Shown: positions 13,079-23,971 of the stretch, one piece after another
How positions within the stretch are numbered: the first letter of the stretch is position 1
Layout of the letters: every line of letters starts with the position of its first letter
NCBI GenBank assembly: GCA_026119855.1
Contig: JAOWBW010001582.1
Coordinates: 62,001-126,000, forward strand
Source: Campanula takesimana
Taxonomy: Eukaryota > Streptophyta > Magnoliopsida > Asterales > Campanulaceae
Direction of reading: 5' to 3'
DNA: 64,000 bases
Notes under the pieces: model-generated
Seen by the model: the letters and a program-made list of their open reading frames with translations, nothing else
The model's database searches: none
What the model was told of the DNA's origin: nothing
Translations under genes and position numbers: made by a program

Positions 13079-13624
13079 CTCCCTCTGTCTTCTCTGTCGT
13101 TAAATGAGTGTCCATTTTCAAAAAAAAAATTGTCCCAAAATGAGTGGCTTTTTTGAACGAAACTTTGTACTTAAATGATTTTTTTCAAAAAAAATTTCAA
13201 CGGGTTTTTTTTTTATACGTGCAAAACTAAATGTTTGGAAATGAGATTACAAGATTATACTCCCTTCGTTCCAAGTAAGTTGTAACATTCATTTTGAAGT
13301 TGCAAAATTAAGGATATAATATTATATTAAGAATGAAAGGTAGTGAGGAAGAGAGAGAATTAGTGGGGAAGAAAAGAAAATGAGTGGAGAATAATGAGTG
13401 GTTGGGAGGAAAAGAGAGAATGAGTGGAGGATTATAAAAGTAATAAAAAGCTTTCATTTTTAGATTGTTGCATCTTAAGAGAAATGCCTTAGACGGCAAA
13501 ATATTTCAACTTACTTGGAAACGGAGGGATTATATGAATCTTTGCCACCAAATTGTATAAAGAGTTGAGATTTTCAGATGTCCCTTAAAATGAAATTTGG
13601 ACACTCATTTAGGGACATAGGTAG
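13079..13624. mobile_element. Stowaway-like MITE interrupted by a second MITE
   Basis: The outer element starts CTCCCTCTGTC after a TA and ends GGGACATAGGTAG before a TA. Its two halves match, in reverse complement, the uninterrupted relative at 16709-16977. The match continues across the point where the inner element sits. Subtracting the insert leaves about 273 bp, against 269 bp for the relative. Confidence 0.85.
13260..13530. mobile_element. nested Stowaway-like MITE
   Basis: About 271 bp, with ends CTCCCTTCGTTCCAAGTAAG and its complement CTTACTTGGAAACGGAGGGA. It is inserted at a TA in the outer MITE. The interior is purine-rich (gaggaagagagag, gagtgg repeats) with no coding capacity. 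The exact terminal base is ambiguous because the flanks are TATA-like. Confidence 0.85.
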
Positions 13625-13673
13625 TAATATAGTTTATTTGTACTGTATTTTTTTTAAAATAGTTACTCTGTAC

Positions 13674-14116
13674 TGTTAGAACATGGATTGCGTAACATGT
13701 GATTATTAATTCCATGTATAGTCATAAATATAATGTTAAAATAAAATGTAGAAATATAATATATGTGTAGAATTTCTGAAGTGTAATATTACCTATTTAT
13801 AATGGGCAAAATGGTAATTACGCACTACTTATGTGAAACGGTGTAGTCCCCTAAATGAAGTGCCTCTTTGTCTTTTATATATATGGCCTTCCATCAGCCC
13901 TTAAGACACACAAAAACATTTATTATTATCTCATTATATTCTCTTCATGAAGTACTAGAAGAACTAGAGAGGGCTCTATCATTTAGAAGAACCCCGTCCC
14001 CTACATTCTTCTTCTTTATCCTCCTTAAGGAACAAAAAATGGATTCAACAGGTAATACGCTTCCGCCTCTATCCCTTCTCTAACCTCTTCCGGATTTGAG
14101 TGTTTATGTTCCAACA
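13674..14116 (+). mobile_element. solo copia LTR, same family as the LTR at 24614
   Basis: A 443-bp LTR from TGTTAGAACATGG to GTTCCAACA. It aligns along its length with the 455-bp LTR at 24614-25068, including a shared stretch around atggattcaacaggtaatac near the 3' end. No primer-binding site or internal region follows. The flanking pentamers (tgtac, aaatt) do not match, so the locus may have been rearranged after LTR-LTR recombination. Confidence 0.8.
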
Positions 14117-14803
14117 AAATTGATTTTTTGACCGTTTATTCCCGTTAACTAACGGGAGTTTGACCAAATATGACCGTTTTGACTGCATTTTTGGACGACT
14201 TTTTAGACTTAAAAAAAAATAATTCTTATCCTAATTAAATTTCCTAACTATAAATACTATTTTCCTTTCCAAATAAATTACTTCATCAAAACTCAGTTAT
14301 CTCTCTCAACTCTCTCAAACGAAAATTATTGATTCAAGACTTTCAAGTACCATTTCAGCATTTCTACAGCCACAATCTGATCATATTTTCCACCCAACAT
14401 CTTCATTTCATCTTCATTTCTCTCTACGGCATATTTTCCATCATGAGTAATTTCCTTAAAAAGTTGACAAGCAACAAGAGTAATGCTAGTAAGGGGAAAG
14501 CCTCATCTTCATCACCCCAAGCACCACCACGACCATCATTTGTTGATCCCGAAGGTCTCTATTTTGAAGGGGGAGCTGTGGGAGCTAATGAAAATTTGTG
14601 GGGGGAATGGAATGAAGGCGACGAAGTGTTAGAAGTTCCAAATTTTGCACTGCCACCACCACCACCACCACCACCACCACCATTTGAAGGTGGTCTAAGT
14701 TCAACTCCAAATACTCAAGAAAGTGATGCCAATAATATGGAAGCCACAAATTAGCCAACAAGGTAGTCAGTACTCAGTAGTCAAGCCGAACTCGTCAGAT
14801 CAA

Positions 14804-14838
<35 letters not shown>

Positions 14839-14983
14839 GTCAGATCAAGTTGAGAATTGAGATGATTAAAAAAAAAAAAAAAGGAACCGCGGAACCGGAT
14901 TGTGACAAACGGAACCGGTGTAAGCAAGGGCCGGTTAAGGTTCACCTATATGCCGAACCGGAACCGGCGTTGGTCATCCCTAG
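14117..14983 (+). mobile_element. hAT-derived fragment, one end retained
   Basis: The right end (CATCCCTAG, about 14975-14983) and the adjoining CCGGTT-rich subterminal repeats match, in inverted orientation, those of the short hAT element at 15129-15435. A TATA-like box (TATAAATA, 14249-14256) and a leader precede a small reading frame. The opposite terminus (TAGGGATG-type) was not found. Homopolymer runs of T (about 14805-14832) and A (about 14869-14881) interrupt it. I interpret it as a deletion derivative. Confidence 0.5.
14443..14754 (+). CDS. small Pro/Ser-rich ORF, possible truncated hAT protein N-terminus
   Basis: 103 aa starting MSNFLKKLTSNKS. It has a basic Ser/Lys-rich opening, an acidic middle and a run of prolines (CCA repeats, about 14655-14682), and ends ATN. 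No BED zinc finger, catalytic domain or dimerisation domain is present. I do not recognise the protein with certainty. Its position inside hAT-like termini and behind a TATA-like box suggests the N-terminal leader of a transposase gene that lost the rest. I chose the ATG at 14443 over an upstream in-frame start because the sequence before it reads as leader. Confidence 0.35.
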   Translation: MSNFLKKLTSNKSNASKGKASSSSPQAPPRPSFVDPEGLYFEGGAVGANENLWGEWNEGDEVLEVPNFALPPPPPPPPPPFEGGLSSTPNTQESDANNMEATN

Positions 14984-15128
14984 TAGGCGTTATGGATTTT
15001 TGACCATGGGCTGCCCCCAAATTCTTCAGTCCTTGCCTGCACAACCCGACCAAGAAGCCCGCCCGTCGGCCACCCAAAAAATGCACGCGGACGGACTTGA
15101 ATTTGCGGGTCCAAATCTGTGGTGAAGC

Positions 15129-15435
15129 TATGGATGGATGGCCAAAACCGGTTCCGGGCCCGGTTCCGGTTCGGCATATATGTGACCCTGAACCGGCCCG
15201 TGCTTACCCCGGTTCCGGTTCCGGTTGACACAATCCGGTTCCGGTTAGGCTCCGGTTCCGGTCCCCCCTTTAAAATTATTGAAAAACAAGAGATTTTCGG
15301 TCCGGTTCGCCATTTATGTGAACCGTAACCGGCCCGGATGAATGACGGTTCCGGTTTATTCGCCGGTTTGCTCCGGTTCCGTGATTTTCTGGTCCGGTTC
15401 CGGTCCGTTTTTCCGGTTCCGGTTGGCCATCCCTA
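15129..15435. mobile_element. 307-bp hAT MITE with CCGGTT subterminal repeats
   Basis: A perfect 8-bp duplication, ggtgaagc, flanks it (15121-15128 and 15436-15443). Ends are TATGGATGGATGGCC and GGCCATCCCTA, imperfect inverted repeats. The body is packed with CCGGTTCCGG-type repeats, which in hAT elements are the usual transposase-binding subterminal motifs. It has no coding capacity. The frames crossing it are compositional. Confidence 0.9.
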
Positions 15436-15443
15436 GGTGAAGC

Positions 15444-16176
15444 CCGCAAATGAGGTGTAAGCCCAGTTGTTGTTGTTGTTTTTTATTTTTTATTTATTTT
15501 TGTATGTAGCTTGTCCAAAATGCTTTAAAAACAGTTTGCTGATAAATCTGTTAGAGGGACATTTTCGTCCAAAATGTTGATAATGGATTCTAATTAATAC
15601 AAAATTTCCTAAAAAATATACGCTAATGTATTTATTATTTATATTATATACTTACTTAATGACTATAATTTTTTAAATAGAATGTTTTACTACACTTTAA
15701 CGATTTCATTCATTAAAACTCTAAAATAGCTACATAAAATCTATGTTTAACTATTTTATTTACAATAGTAATGTACTAATATTATTAGGCTTTTTATATT
15801 TTTACTATATTTTAAATTCACGTTTTAGGTCTTTATATTTTTAAATATTTTTATTTTTTTCCCATTTTTAAAGGAAAAATTCAGTCAAAATCCGTTTCGA
15901 CTGGATCCATGAACCAATGAACAGGGTGTCCATGGGTCAAACATACGGGTTGGACCAGATCCGATCTGCGAACAGACTCAACGCGGGCAAATTAGGCCGG
16001 ACGAGCCTTTGAGTGATCGACATGTTCACCATCAATATTTCCTCCAATCCTATAAAAGTTGCACTCTTTGCTCAAAAGGGCGTCTCACTAAATACACTTT
16101 TTCAAAATTAAAATTTTATAATGCTTCATATGATATCCATTTGCATACTCACGCTAACTATCAACTTTCTATTATT
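15444..16176. other. AT-rich spacer
   Basis: No gene, RNA or clear transposon was seen. A tgttgttgttgtt run lies at about 15467. Around 15890-16010 there is a GC-richer patch without an open frame of note. Confidence 0.5.
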
Positions 16177-16185
16177 TAGCATATA

Positions 16186-16350
16186 GAGAAAATTTTGGGA
16201 GAAACTAGTTTCTCCATAAGTTATAAAAAGTCCTGTTTTTATAGGGGTTAAAGTTTAGGGTTTAAAGTTTAGGGTTTAGGCCTTTTAGGATTTAAGAAGG
16301 GTTAAAAAACATGACTTTTTATAGGAACTAGTTTCCCCCAAAACCAACTC
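16186..16350. mobile_element. 165-bp Mutator-like MITE with telomere-like core
   Basis: Inverted ends (GAGAAAATTTTGGGAGAAAC on the left; the right end reads GAGTTGGTTTTGGGGGAAAC in complement) are flanked by a perfect 9-bp duplication, tagcatata (16177-16185 and 16351-16359). Nine-base duplications are typical of Mutator-type integration. The core contains several TTTAGGG units, the plant telomere heptamer, spaced irregularly. Confidence 0.8.
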
Positions 16351-16359
16351 TAGCATATA

Positions 16360-16706
16360 TTCTTACTGAGACTTCACCTTTCAATTCGTACTTTCAACAC
16401 TCAGACCACTTACACATGTTCTTATTCCCAAAAAATAAAAAAAAATAAAAAATACAATTTTTAATAGGACTTAGAGAGTTTTAATTATTATTATTATTAT
16501 TATTATTATTATTTTGTTTCAAAAAAAATAAAATAAAAAATATTATTAAATTTTTATTTTGAGCTTTAAAACAAAAATTTTAAATAAGGGGAGAGAAAAG
16601 TGAAAATCTAGAGAAAAACTTGTTTTACACTCGCTCGCTTTAGTGTAAATCTTATAGATTCAGATGTGAAAACAAGGTTTTCCGAGACTAACTCGAGAGA
16701 GAATAG
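16360..16706. other. AT-rich spacer with ATT microsatellite
   Basis: A run of about nine ATT units (about 16486-16513) sits in A/T-rich DNA. The segment at 16610-16660 resembles 890-950. No gene was seen. Confidence 0.5.
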
Positions 16707-16708
16707 TA

Positions 16709-16977
16709 CTACCTCTGTCCCTAAATGAATGTCCAAATTTCATTTTAAGGGCACTGAAAATCTCAACTTTGTTGTACAAGTTGGTAGCAAATATTCATTT
16801 ATAATCTTGTAATCTCCTTTCCAAACATTTAGTTTTGCACGTATAAAGAAACCAGTGAAAAAAAAACCGAAAAAAAAAAAACATTTAAAGAGAAAGTTAT
16901 GCTAAAAAAAGACACTCATTTTGGGACAAATATTTTTTGAAAATGGACAATCATTTAGATTTAAGGATAGAGGGGAG
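16709..16977. mobile_element. uninterrupted Stowaway-like MITE
   Basis: Starts CTACCTCTGTCCC after TA and ends AGAGGGGAG before TA. It is the reverse-complement relative of the outer MITE at 13079-13624 and shows the empty site of the nested insertion. It ends about 280 bp upstream of the LSG1 start codon, so it may lie in promoter space. Confidence 0.85.
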
Positions 16978-17256
16978 TAAGATTTTTTGAGTGTGTGAAT
17001 AACAGCACCCATTGGAGCCCATTTCTACTTTGAGACGAAAAACCGGAAAATAGAAACAAAAGCCAATTTGACATCGACTCCCGAGTCCTGACCTAAACTT
17101 AACTAGTCATCGCCGCCTCTGTTTTCACAAAGACCCTCCTCGATACCTTACTCATCCTCTCAACCCGTCACCATTTTTGGAGACGAGAGAGAGAAAGAAG
17201 TTTTTTTTTTTTTTTTTTTTTTTTTTTATTCAGGTCTGTTCAATCGGTGGACAACA

Positions 17257-20200
17257 ATGGGGAAGAACGAGAAAACGGGGTTAGGGAGAGCCCTAGTGAA
17301 GCACCACAACCAAATGATTCAACAGTCTAAAGAAAAAGGCCGTTCTTATCGCACTCAATTTAATAAGGTTCTTGAATCAATCACCGATGTCAACGACATC
17401 GACGCCGTCATCCAACAAGCCGACGAAGCTGACCTCCTCTTCTCCGCCGACGATGACTCTTCCGTCAATCCCCTAATTGATTTGTATACCCTTTTTCTTC
17501 AAATTTTCTTTTTCTATCTCTCTCTTTTTGGAGCTAATTAGTTGTTTCATAATTTTCTTTTTTATTTGTGCATACCCATCTGATTCAAACATTATGAGAT
17601 GAATTGTTTAATTGAAATGGTTATGTTGAAATTTTCAAATATTATTATACTGCTTGTTAGTAGAAATGTAGGCATGGTGGAAATAGAGAGCCAAACAGAA
17701 ATATGACTAATTTGTACGAAATAACTATGCTTAAATGCAATTAGGCCTTCATTTTATTGTATTTTGTCAATGTTTAGTCGCTTTCTTCTTTTTATACTTT
17801 GCATGACAGTGTGTTGAGGTTCAATTTCTTTAAGATATGTGCTCGGTAATGTGGTTATGAATGTTTATGCTTCTATATGTTTGGATATTGTGGTTACGGG
17901 GTTTCTTTGAATATATGTGCACAGGGACTCGAGCTCTAGCAACAGTGAAATGACTCCCAAAATGAGGAGAGAGAAACAGAAGGAGGAGGAGGCATTGCAT
18001 GTGGGCAGTCTTCGTGTTCCGAGGAGGTATTTGATTTCATCTGTTTTTGAGTTTATGGTATATTTTCCATCAACCTAATGTGTTTTATGTTTCTTCAGGC
18101 CAGCATGGAATGCTAAGATGACTGTCGAAGAGCTTGATGCCAATGAAAGACGAGCCTTTCTAGTTTGGCGCCGTAGCCTTGCAAGGTCTAGTTTTATCTC
18201 ATGGAACTTTATTTTGTCTTAGGTTTTTTTTATTTTTTCTTTGTACATATTTTCTAGCAAGTGTTTTGTAATGCGGGGCGGGGCAAAAGTTGATACTCCC
18301 TCAGCCTTGAAAAAGATTGTCCTATTTTACAAGTCAAACCTGTTATCGTGAATACTTTACATGCATATACCTTCTTCATATCAAACTGTATTAATTGCAT
18401 TTTTAGAAATGAGACATTCTTTTGGGGACAAATAAGAAAGGAAAATATGATCTTTTGGGCGTGGATGGAGTATTAGCATTAACATGGTCCATATTCTCTC
18501 TTGCTTATCAAATCCAATTTGAAAGTTGAAACATAAATAGAAAGAATATCTCTTGCATATGCTTTTATGTAATCTCTTGCATATTTTTACATTTTGGCCC
18601 ATGATTGATTGCATTGTTTTTGTTTTCTCCCCCGATCATATGAGAACACATCAGATTCTTACGATTGTGTGCGTTGAACGTGGGTTCTCATTCAATATGA
18701 AAATTATTGTCTGCTAGTCGCTCAAGTTCTCAAGCATGGTTAATGTAATGCAGACTTGAAGAGAATGAGACGCTTGTTCTTACACCGTTTGAGAAGAACC
18801 TGGACATCTGGAGACAACTTTGGAGGGTTGTTGAACGTAGTGATCTGGTAAGCCTTTTGGTCTTTTTTTACTTTATTATTGCATGTGTCCTTGAGCTTTA
18901 TATTCAATAGGTAGATTGTTTACTTGTATGTTTCATCATTCCTGCTCTCATATAGAAATAAAAATATGTGGTATTCTAGCCAGACTTCATGTTATTTAAA
19001 TATTTTTTTTTTATGAAAGCTCGAGTATTTAGTTAACACATTAGATGCCTAGAAGTGGCTGAAGATCCACCGTTGCGTCTCTGGAGCATGTGACCCTGTT
19101 ACAAAAATATTTTGAGCCATCTGTTGTTTTTTAACCACACATTTGATTATATTTTTGAGGGGTGGGGGGGGGGGGTGAATGAGTAATCATGCCCATAACT
19201 TCCTCTATCGAGATCAATTTGGTCAAACCTTTACTGAGATATTTAATGTGTGCATGCGCTGCACTACATCTCATCTCGGTCACCATGCTTTTTATAGCTG
19301 GTCTGAGATTAGGTGCACATTATATTAGCTGCACATTATAGTTCTTCCTATCAAAAATCTTTAATGTGGTGTTTTTGATTTTATTTGACGGGGGTATTAA
19401 CTGCTCAAATATAAAGAAAAGGGATGTCTTACTATTTAAATTAACTGACGCATGTCGTTTCTTTTTGACTTTGCATTATCTTCCTCCCTCTAATTTCATT
19501 CTTATTGGTATTTATATGTGTTTAATACACATTGGAGAAAATGAAAGCGAACTATTTACTTCCACATTTGTGTCAAGTTGGACTTTTCATGTAATTATCG
19601 ATATGGTGAAGCAAAATTATGGCTCGATATATTTTTCTTTTTAGTTGTATAGCCAAAGCTTATTTTTTTCTTAAGCAACTTAATTTGATGTTCTAATTCT
19701 CGTCTTTCTCTCCAGCTTGTAATGGTTGTAGATGCACGAGACCCGCTGTTCTATCGTTGTCCGGATCTTGAGGTATTGACATGGTTTATTGTGTACTTAT
19801 TCTGGGTTCTTCTTGATTTAACTTACCCTGTTACTCTCAAAGAGTCGTCGTACTTTCTGTTGTGGGACGCTTCATTCAAATTATTAAGCTTCAATATCTG
19901 GTTAATATATGAGTAAACCCTCCCCAACCCACCCCCACACTCACGTATATACATATACATATATATATACACACACATACATACATACATATGCATACAT
20001 AAATACACACATATATACATACATATATGTATGTGTATAGACGTTTATTTATACTGTTATTTAAAGCATATAAAGATTTTTTCAGACAAGGGTCCTAAAA
20101 GTACTCAAAAATTAAACTCTAATCAGGGCAGTAGTTCTATTCATGATTAACAATAAATATCTTAGATGCAATACCTATCCTGTAGTTATTCTCCTCTTTT

Positions 20201-22380
20201 AGCTCATTAAGGATTTCACTCTATTCAAGATGGTCATGGTGAGAAAATATCATGGATTTCAGGTTCCCCTATCAGTGAGTGCGTCAAGATACCAATGTTG
20301 TAAAGTCATTTCTCCAAATTGATTATACAATTTTTCTCAGCCATGAAAAAATCAATATTTTCTAAAGTCTATATATCACTCGCCAGCTATAAGTTGAATC
20401 AGTATATCTATATTAGCCCTCTGTTCCCAAATTGTGCTTTGCGGCTACACCTTTCACCAGCAATGTTGCCACAATCATTATATCAATTTTTTTGTATATT
20501 ATTATTATTTTTTTCATTTCCTCTGTATTATAAGTGTAGTTTTTATTATCACTATTTGTTTCTTTTCTCTTCTTATTTTCTTTTCATTTTTCTAAATTTT
20601 ATTTCCACCTATTTCTTCTTTTAACTATTTTTTTTTTCTTGGATCTTTTTTTTCTTTCATGATGACATGTGAGGAATCCACTACCAAGTGTCATTTGGTA
20701 ATCAACTTTTGATATTACCGGGATTGGCCTTAACAAAATCTTTGAATTAAGATGAATGTAAATAAGTGGAGTTAATATGCAAAATTTGTCTGTTTTGTTA
20801 CCCTGGGCTTTCAAAGTGCCTTTCCAGGGAGTATGATGCAAGGACCCAATATAGACTTGTACTACTCAAAGTTTAAGTTATGATATGCTTGATGAACTTT
20901 TCAACTTCCTTAAAAATGGGCATTCATTTAGGGACAGGAGAGTAAGACAGTAAGGTCTAAGAGAGCTGCTCCCGTGTTTCTAGAAAAAGGAAAAACACAA
21001 TATTCTCTGTGATAAAACTTTAATCTTCCCCTGAGATTTTGTTTGGTACTGGAACTTTTTTTACCCGACTCGCAGATAGTATACATGTGACACTGACTTG
21101 GTCAAAATATAGGCATATGCGAGAGAAGTTGACGAGCACAAAAGGACATTGCTTCTTATCAACAAGGCAGATCTTTTACCATTATCAGTCAGGTTAGTGT
21201 CTTGAAGTCATGGATACATGCCAATTTTTCTTTCCTTTTGTCTTTTCCATGTTTAATATTTGCATCACTTTGCAGAGAGAAGTGGGCCAAATACTTTCGC
21301 CTTCACGGGATACTTTTCTTATTTTGGTCCGCCAAAGCTGCAACAGCTGTTTTGGAAGGAAAAGAGCTCGGTTCCGCGCAAGAAACTAATAGCTCGCAAA
21401 ATGCAGATGCAAAGATATACGACAGGGAGGAATTATTGTCCCGTCTACAGTCCGAAGCGGAGGAGATAGTTTTACGTAGAAGCGAATCAAAATCCGATTT
21501 TCACTCAAGTAGTGAAAATGTAAAACCCAAGAGTGTTACTGTGGGATTTGTAGGGTACCCTAATGTTGGAAAAAGCTCAACAATAAATGCCCTAGTTGGG
21601 GAGAAGCGGACAGGTGTCACGTCGACACCTGGGAAGACGAAGCATTTTCAGACATTGATAATATCGGAGAAACTAATGTTGTGTGATTGTCCGGGATTGG
21701 TTTTCCCATCATTTACAAGCTCAAGGCACGAAATGATAGCATCTGGTGTGTTGCCCATTGACCGAATAACCGAGAACAGGGAGGCTATACAGGTTGTGGC
21801 TAATCGGGTACCAAGAAAAGTGATTGAGGAAGTGTACAAAATCTCTCTGCCTAAGCCCAAGCCATATGAACCCCAGAATAGACCTCCTCTAGCATCTGAA
21901 TTTCTTCGATCTTATTGTGCATCTCGTGGATATGTCGCCTCGAGTGGTCTGCCCGATGAAACAAAAGCTGCCCGACAGATTTTGAAAGATTATATTGTTG
22001 GGAAGCTGCCCCACTTTGAAATGCCCCCTGATGAAGCTGGACATGCTGACACGTCAGAGATGCTTGAATCATTGTCAGATTTGTCAGAAGAAGACGGTGA
22101 AAGCAATCGAAACAGTGACGGGGACGGAGAAGAAGAAGAAGAAGAAAAAGGTGGTGGTCCTCCGAGTCTGGAGCACTTGCTAGAGGATCTAACATCATTT
22201 GATATGGCGAATGGGATTGTTGAGGTACGTAGTAAAAAAAAAGCTTCAACTGCGTCTCACAAACAGCATAAGAAGCCTCAGAGAAACAAGGACCGAACAT
22301 GGAGGGTGAAAGGGGACGGAAGTGACGGTACACCGATAGTAAGGGTGTTCCAGAAGTCGATAAATAAAGGGCCGGTGTAA
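17257..22380 (+). CDS. LSG1: LSG1-type GTPase (large subunit GTPase 1)
   Basis: Circularly permuted GTPase that in yeast and Arabidopsis releases the export adaptor NMD3 from pre-60S ribosomes in the cytoplasm. Seven coding exons: 17257-17483, 17925-18026, 18099-18185, 18754-18847, 19716-19772, 21113-21192, 21276-22380. Borders are GT-AG and the frame stays open for 583 aa, similar to the plant orthologues. G motifs come in permuted order: NKAD at residues 206-209 (G4), WSAK at 233-236 (G5), GYPNVGKSS at 309-317 (G1), and DCPG at 353-356 (G3). The N-terminus MGKNEKTGLGRALVKHHN and the block LTPFEKNLDIWRQLWRVVER are family hallmarks. An acidic stretch (residues about 430-465) precedes a basic tail with SHKQHKKPQRNKDRTWRV. 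A T-run (about 17200-17227) lies in the leader. Nothing in the reading frame looks damaged. Confidence 0.96.
18296..18470. mobile_element. Stowaway-like MITE in LSG1 intron 3
   Basis: TA-flanked (18294-18295, 18471-18472). Left end CTCCCTCAGCC, right end GCGTGGATGGAG. The termini are degenerate compared with other Stowaway MITEs here, indicating an older copy. No coding capacity. Confidence 0.65.
19927..20037. repeat. compound CA/TA/CATA microsatellite in LSG1 intron 5
   Basis: Interleaved cacaca, tatata and cataca runs. Reading frames across it are low complexity. The rest of this 1.3-kb intron is AT-rich. Near 20913-20943 it includes a short stretch like the terminus of the MITE family at 13079 and 16709. 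Confidence 0.7.
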
Positions 22381-22524
22381 GATTTAGTAAGCAATTGTTG
22401 TCGTGTTTGAGAGTAAACGAGGCTTATCCTTGTTGATGGATGATACTGTGTACTGACAATGGAGATGATAACTATATTCATATGTTGATATAAGAGGAGA
22501 TGTGATAGTCTATGACTCTTATTT

Positions 22525-23640
22525 AGGGCAAATTGCAATTTAGTTACCTGAGTTTGTCGTCAAGTTTCAATTAGTTACCCAGTTTGTGTTTCGGTCAATT
22601 TAGTTATCGAATATGTCTTTTTGTTACAATCAGTGTAAAATTTGTTAGCCCATTAGAAAACTAATGAAAATGGATGAAAAATGTAACAAAGTTCTTTCAA
22701 AATTGCAATGATCAACCCTAAAGTTTAAATTATTCCATTACACTCCCAAACTAACGAATGTTAAAAGCTATCTTCTTTCTCAAAACCCGGTCATCACCAC
22801 CACCCAAATCCGGCCACTACCATAACCACCTATCTTCTTTCCAGCGGCGATCCTTCCCCTGCACACCATATTTTCCGGCAATTGTCCATATTTTCCGGCG
22901 AAAAAAATTTCAAAAAATCGGACCAGAAAAAATACGATTCCTGCTTCGTTAACCGTTGGATCGTCTTCAAACTTCTGGGGAATGTTCGCATCACCTAGGC
23001 GCACTTTTTCACCGTTGTGATCTACCAAAAAATCACCGGAGAGGGAGATAAGTCCGCCGGAGCGAGAGAAAGGCGATTTTTGGGAGATTTTCGCCAGATT
23101 TTTTCCGGCGGACTTATCTCCCGCTCCGGTGATTTTTTGGCAGATCCCAGCGGTGAAATGGTGCGCCTAGGTGATGCGAACATTCCCCAGAAGTTTGAAG
23201 ACGATCCAACGGTTAACGAAGCAGGAATCGTATTTTTTCTGGTCCGATTTTTTGAAATTTTTTTCGCCGGAAAATATGGACAATTGCCGGAAAATATGGT
23301 GTGCAGGGGAAGGATCGCCGCTGGAAAGAAGATAGGTGGTTATGGTAGTTGCCGGATTTGGGTGGTGGTGATGACCGGGTTTTGAGAAAGAAGATAGCTT
23401 TTAACATTCGTTAGTTTGGGAGTGTAATGGAATAATTTAAACTTTAGGGTTGATCATTGCAATTTTGAAAGAACTTTGTTACATTTTTCATCCATTTTCA
23501 TTAGTTTTCTAATGGGCTAACAAATTTTACACTGATTGTAACAAAAAGACATATTCGATAACTAAATTGACCGAAACACAAACTAGGTAACTAATTGAAA
23601 CTTGACGACAAACTCAGGTAACCAAATTGCAATTTGCCCT
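22525..23640. mobile_element. 1,116-bp foldback (long inverted repeat) element
   Basis: Two arms, 22525-23060 and 23105-23640, each 536 bp, are reverse complements with only scattered mismatches and no net length difference. They enclose a 44-bp loop. The ends read AGGGCAAATTGCAATTT and AAATTGCAATTTGCCCT. Each arm encodes the same open frame outward from the loop (MVRLGDANIPQKF-like), so the two frames are mirror images, not two genes. Long-TIR non-autonomous Mutator-like elements have this form, but I found no clear target duplication. It begins about 145 bp after the LSG1 stop codon. Confidence 0.9.
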
Positions 23641-23786
23641 GTCCTCTCTGATATACTTATTGTGAAGTTAATGTTAAAATTTGAGTTTGACTGTATGTAT
23701 AGTAGGTTATTACAACACTACAGTATATATGAATACATATATTCATATAGCGAGGTATATGCTTTCAAGTTCTAAGTTCCGATATA

Positions 23787-23971
23787 CTCTCTCCGACCCA
23801 TAATAAATGTCTCGTTTGACTTTTCAATGTTTTTATGAAATATGGTTTGGTTGTTTGTGCATTGCTTGTAAAATGGTAGAATCGCTTTTAGATTATTTCT
23901 TTAATTAGAAATACGACATTTATTTTATAACAGACTAAAAAGAAAAGCAAGACATTTATTAGGGACGGAGG
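23787..23971. mobile_element. degenerate Stowaway-like MITE
   Basis: Left end CTCTCTCCGACCCATAATAA follows a TA. The right side ATTTATTAGGGACGGAGG is its imperfect inverted copy. The expected closing GAGTA is mutated, so the right boundary is approximate. Confidence 0.65.

Noticed and set aside
16228..16300. True telomere or telomere-fusion site
   Set aside because: Only a few irregular TTTAGGG units inside a short MITE with a 9-bp TSD.
22780..23385. Two similar frames (- strand 22780-23028 and + strand 23017-23385) as paired genes
   Set aside because: They are the same arm sequence of the foldback read from both sides, not independent genes.
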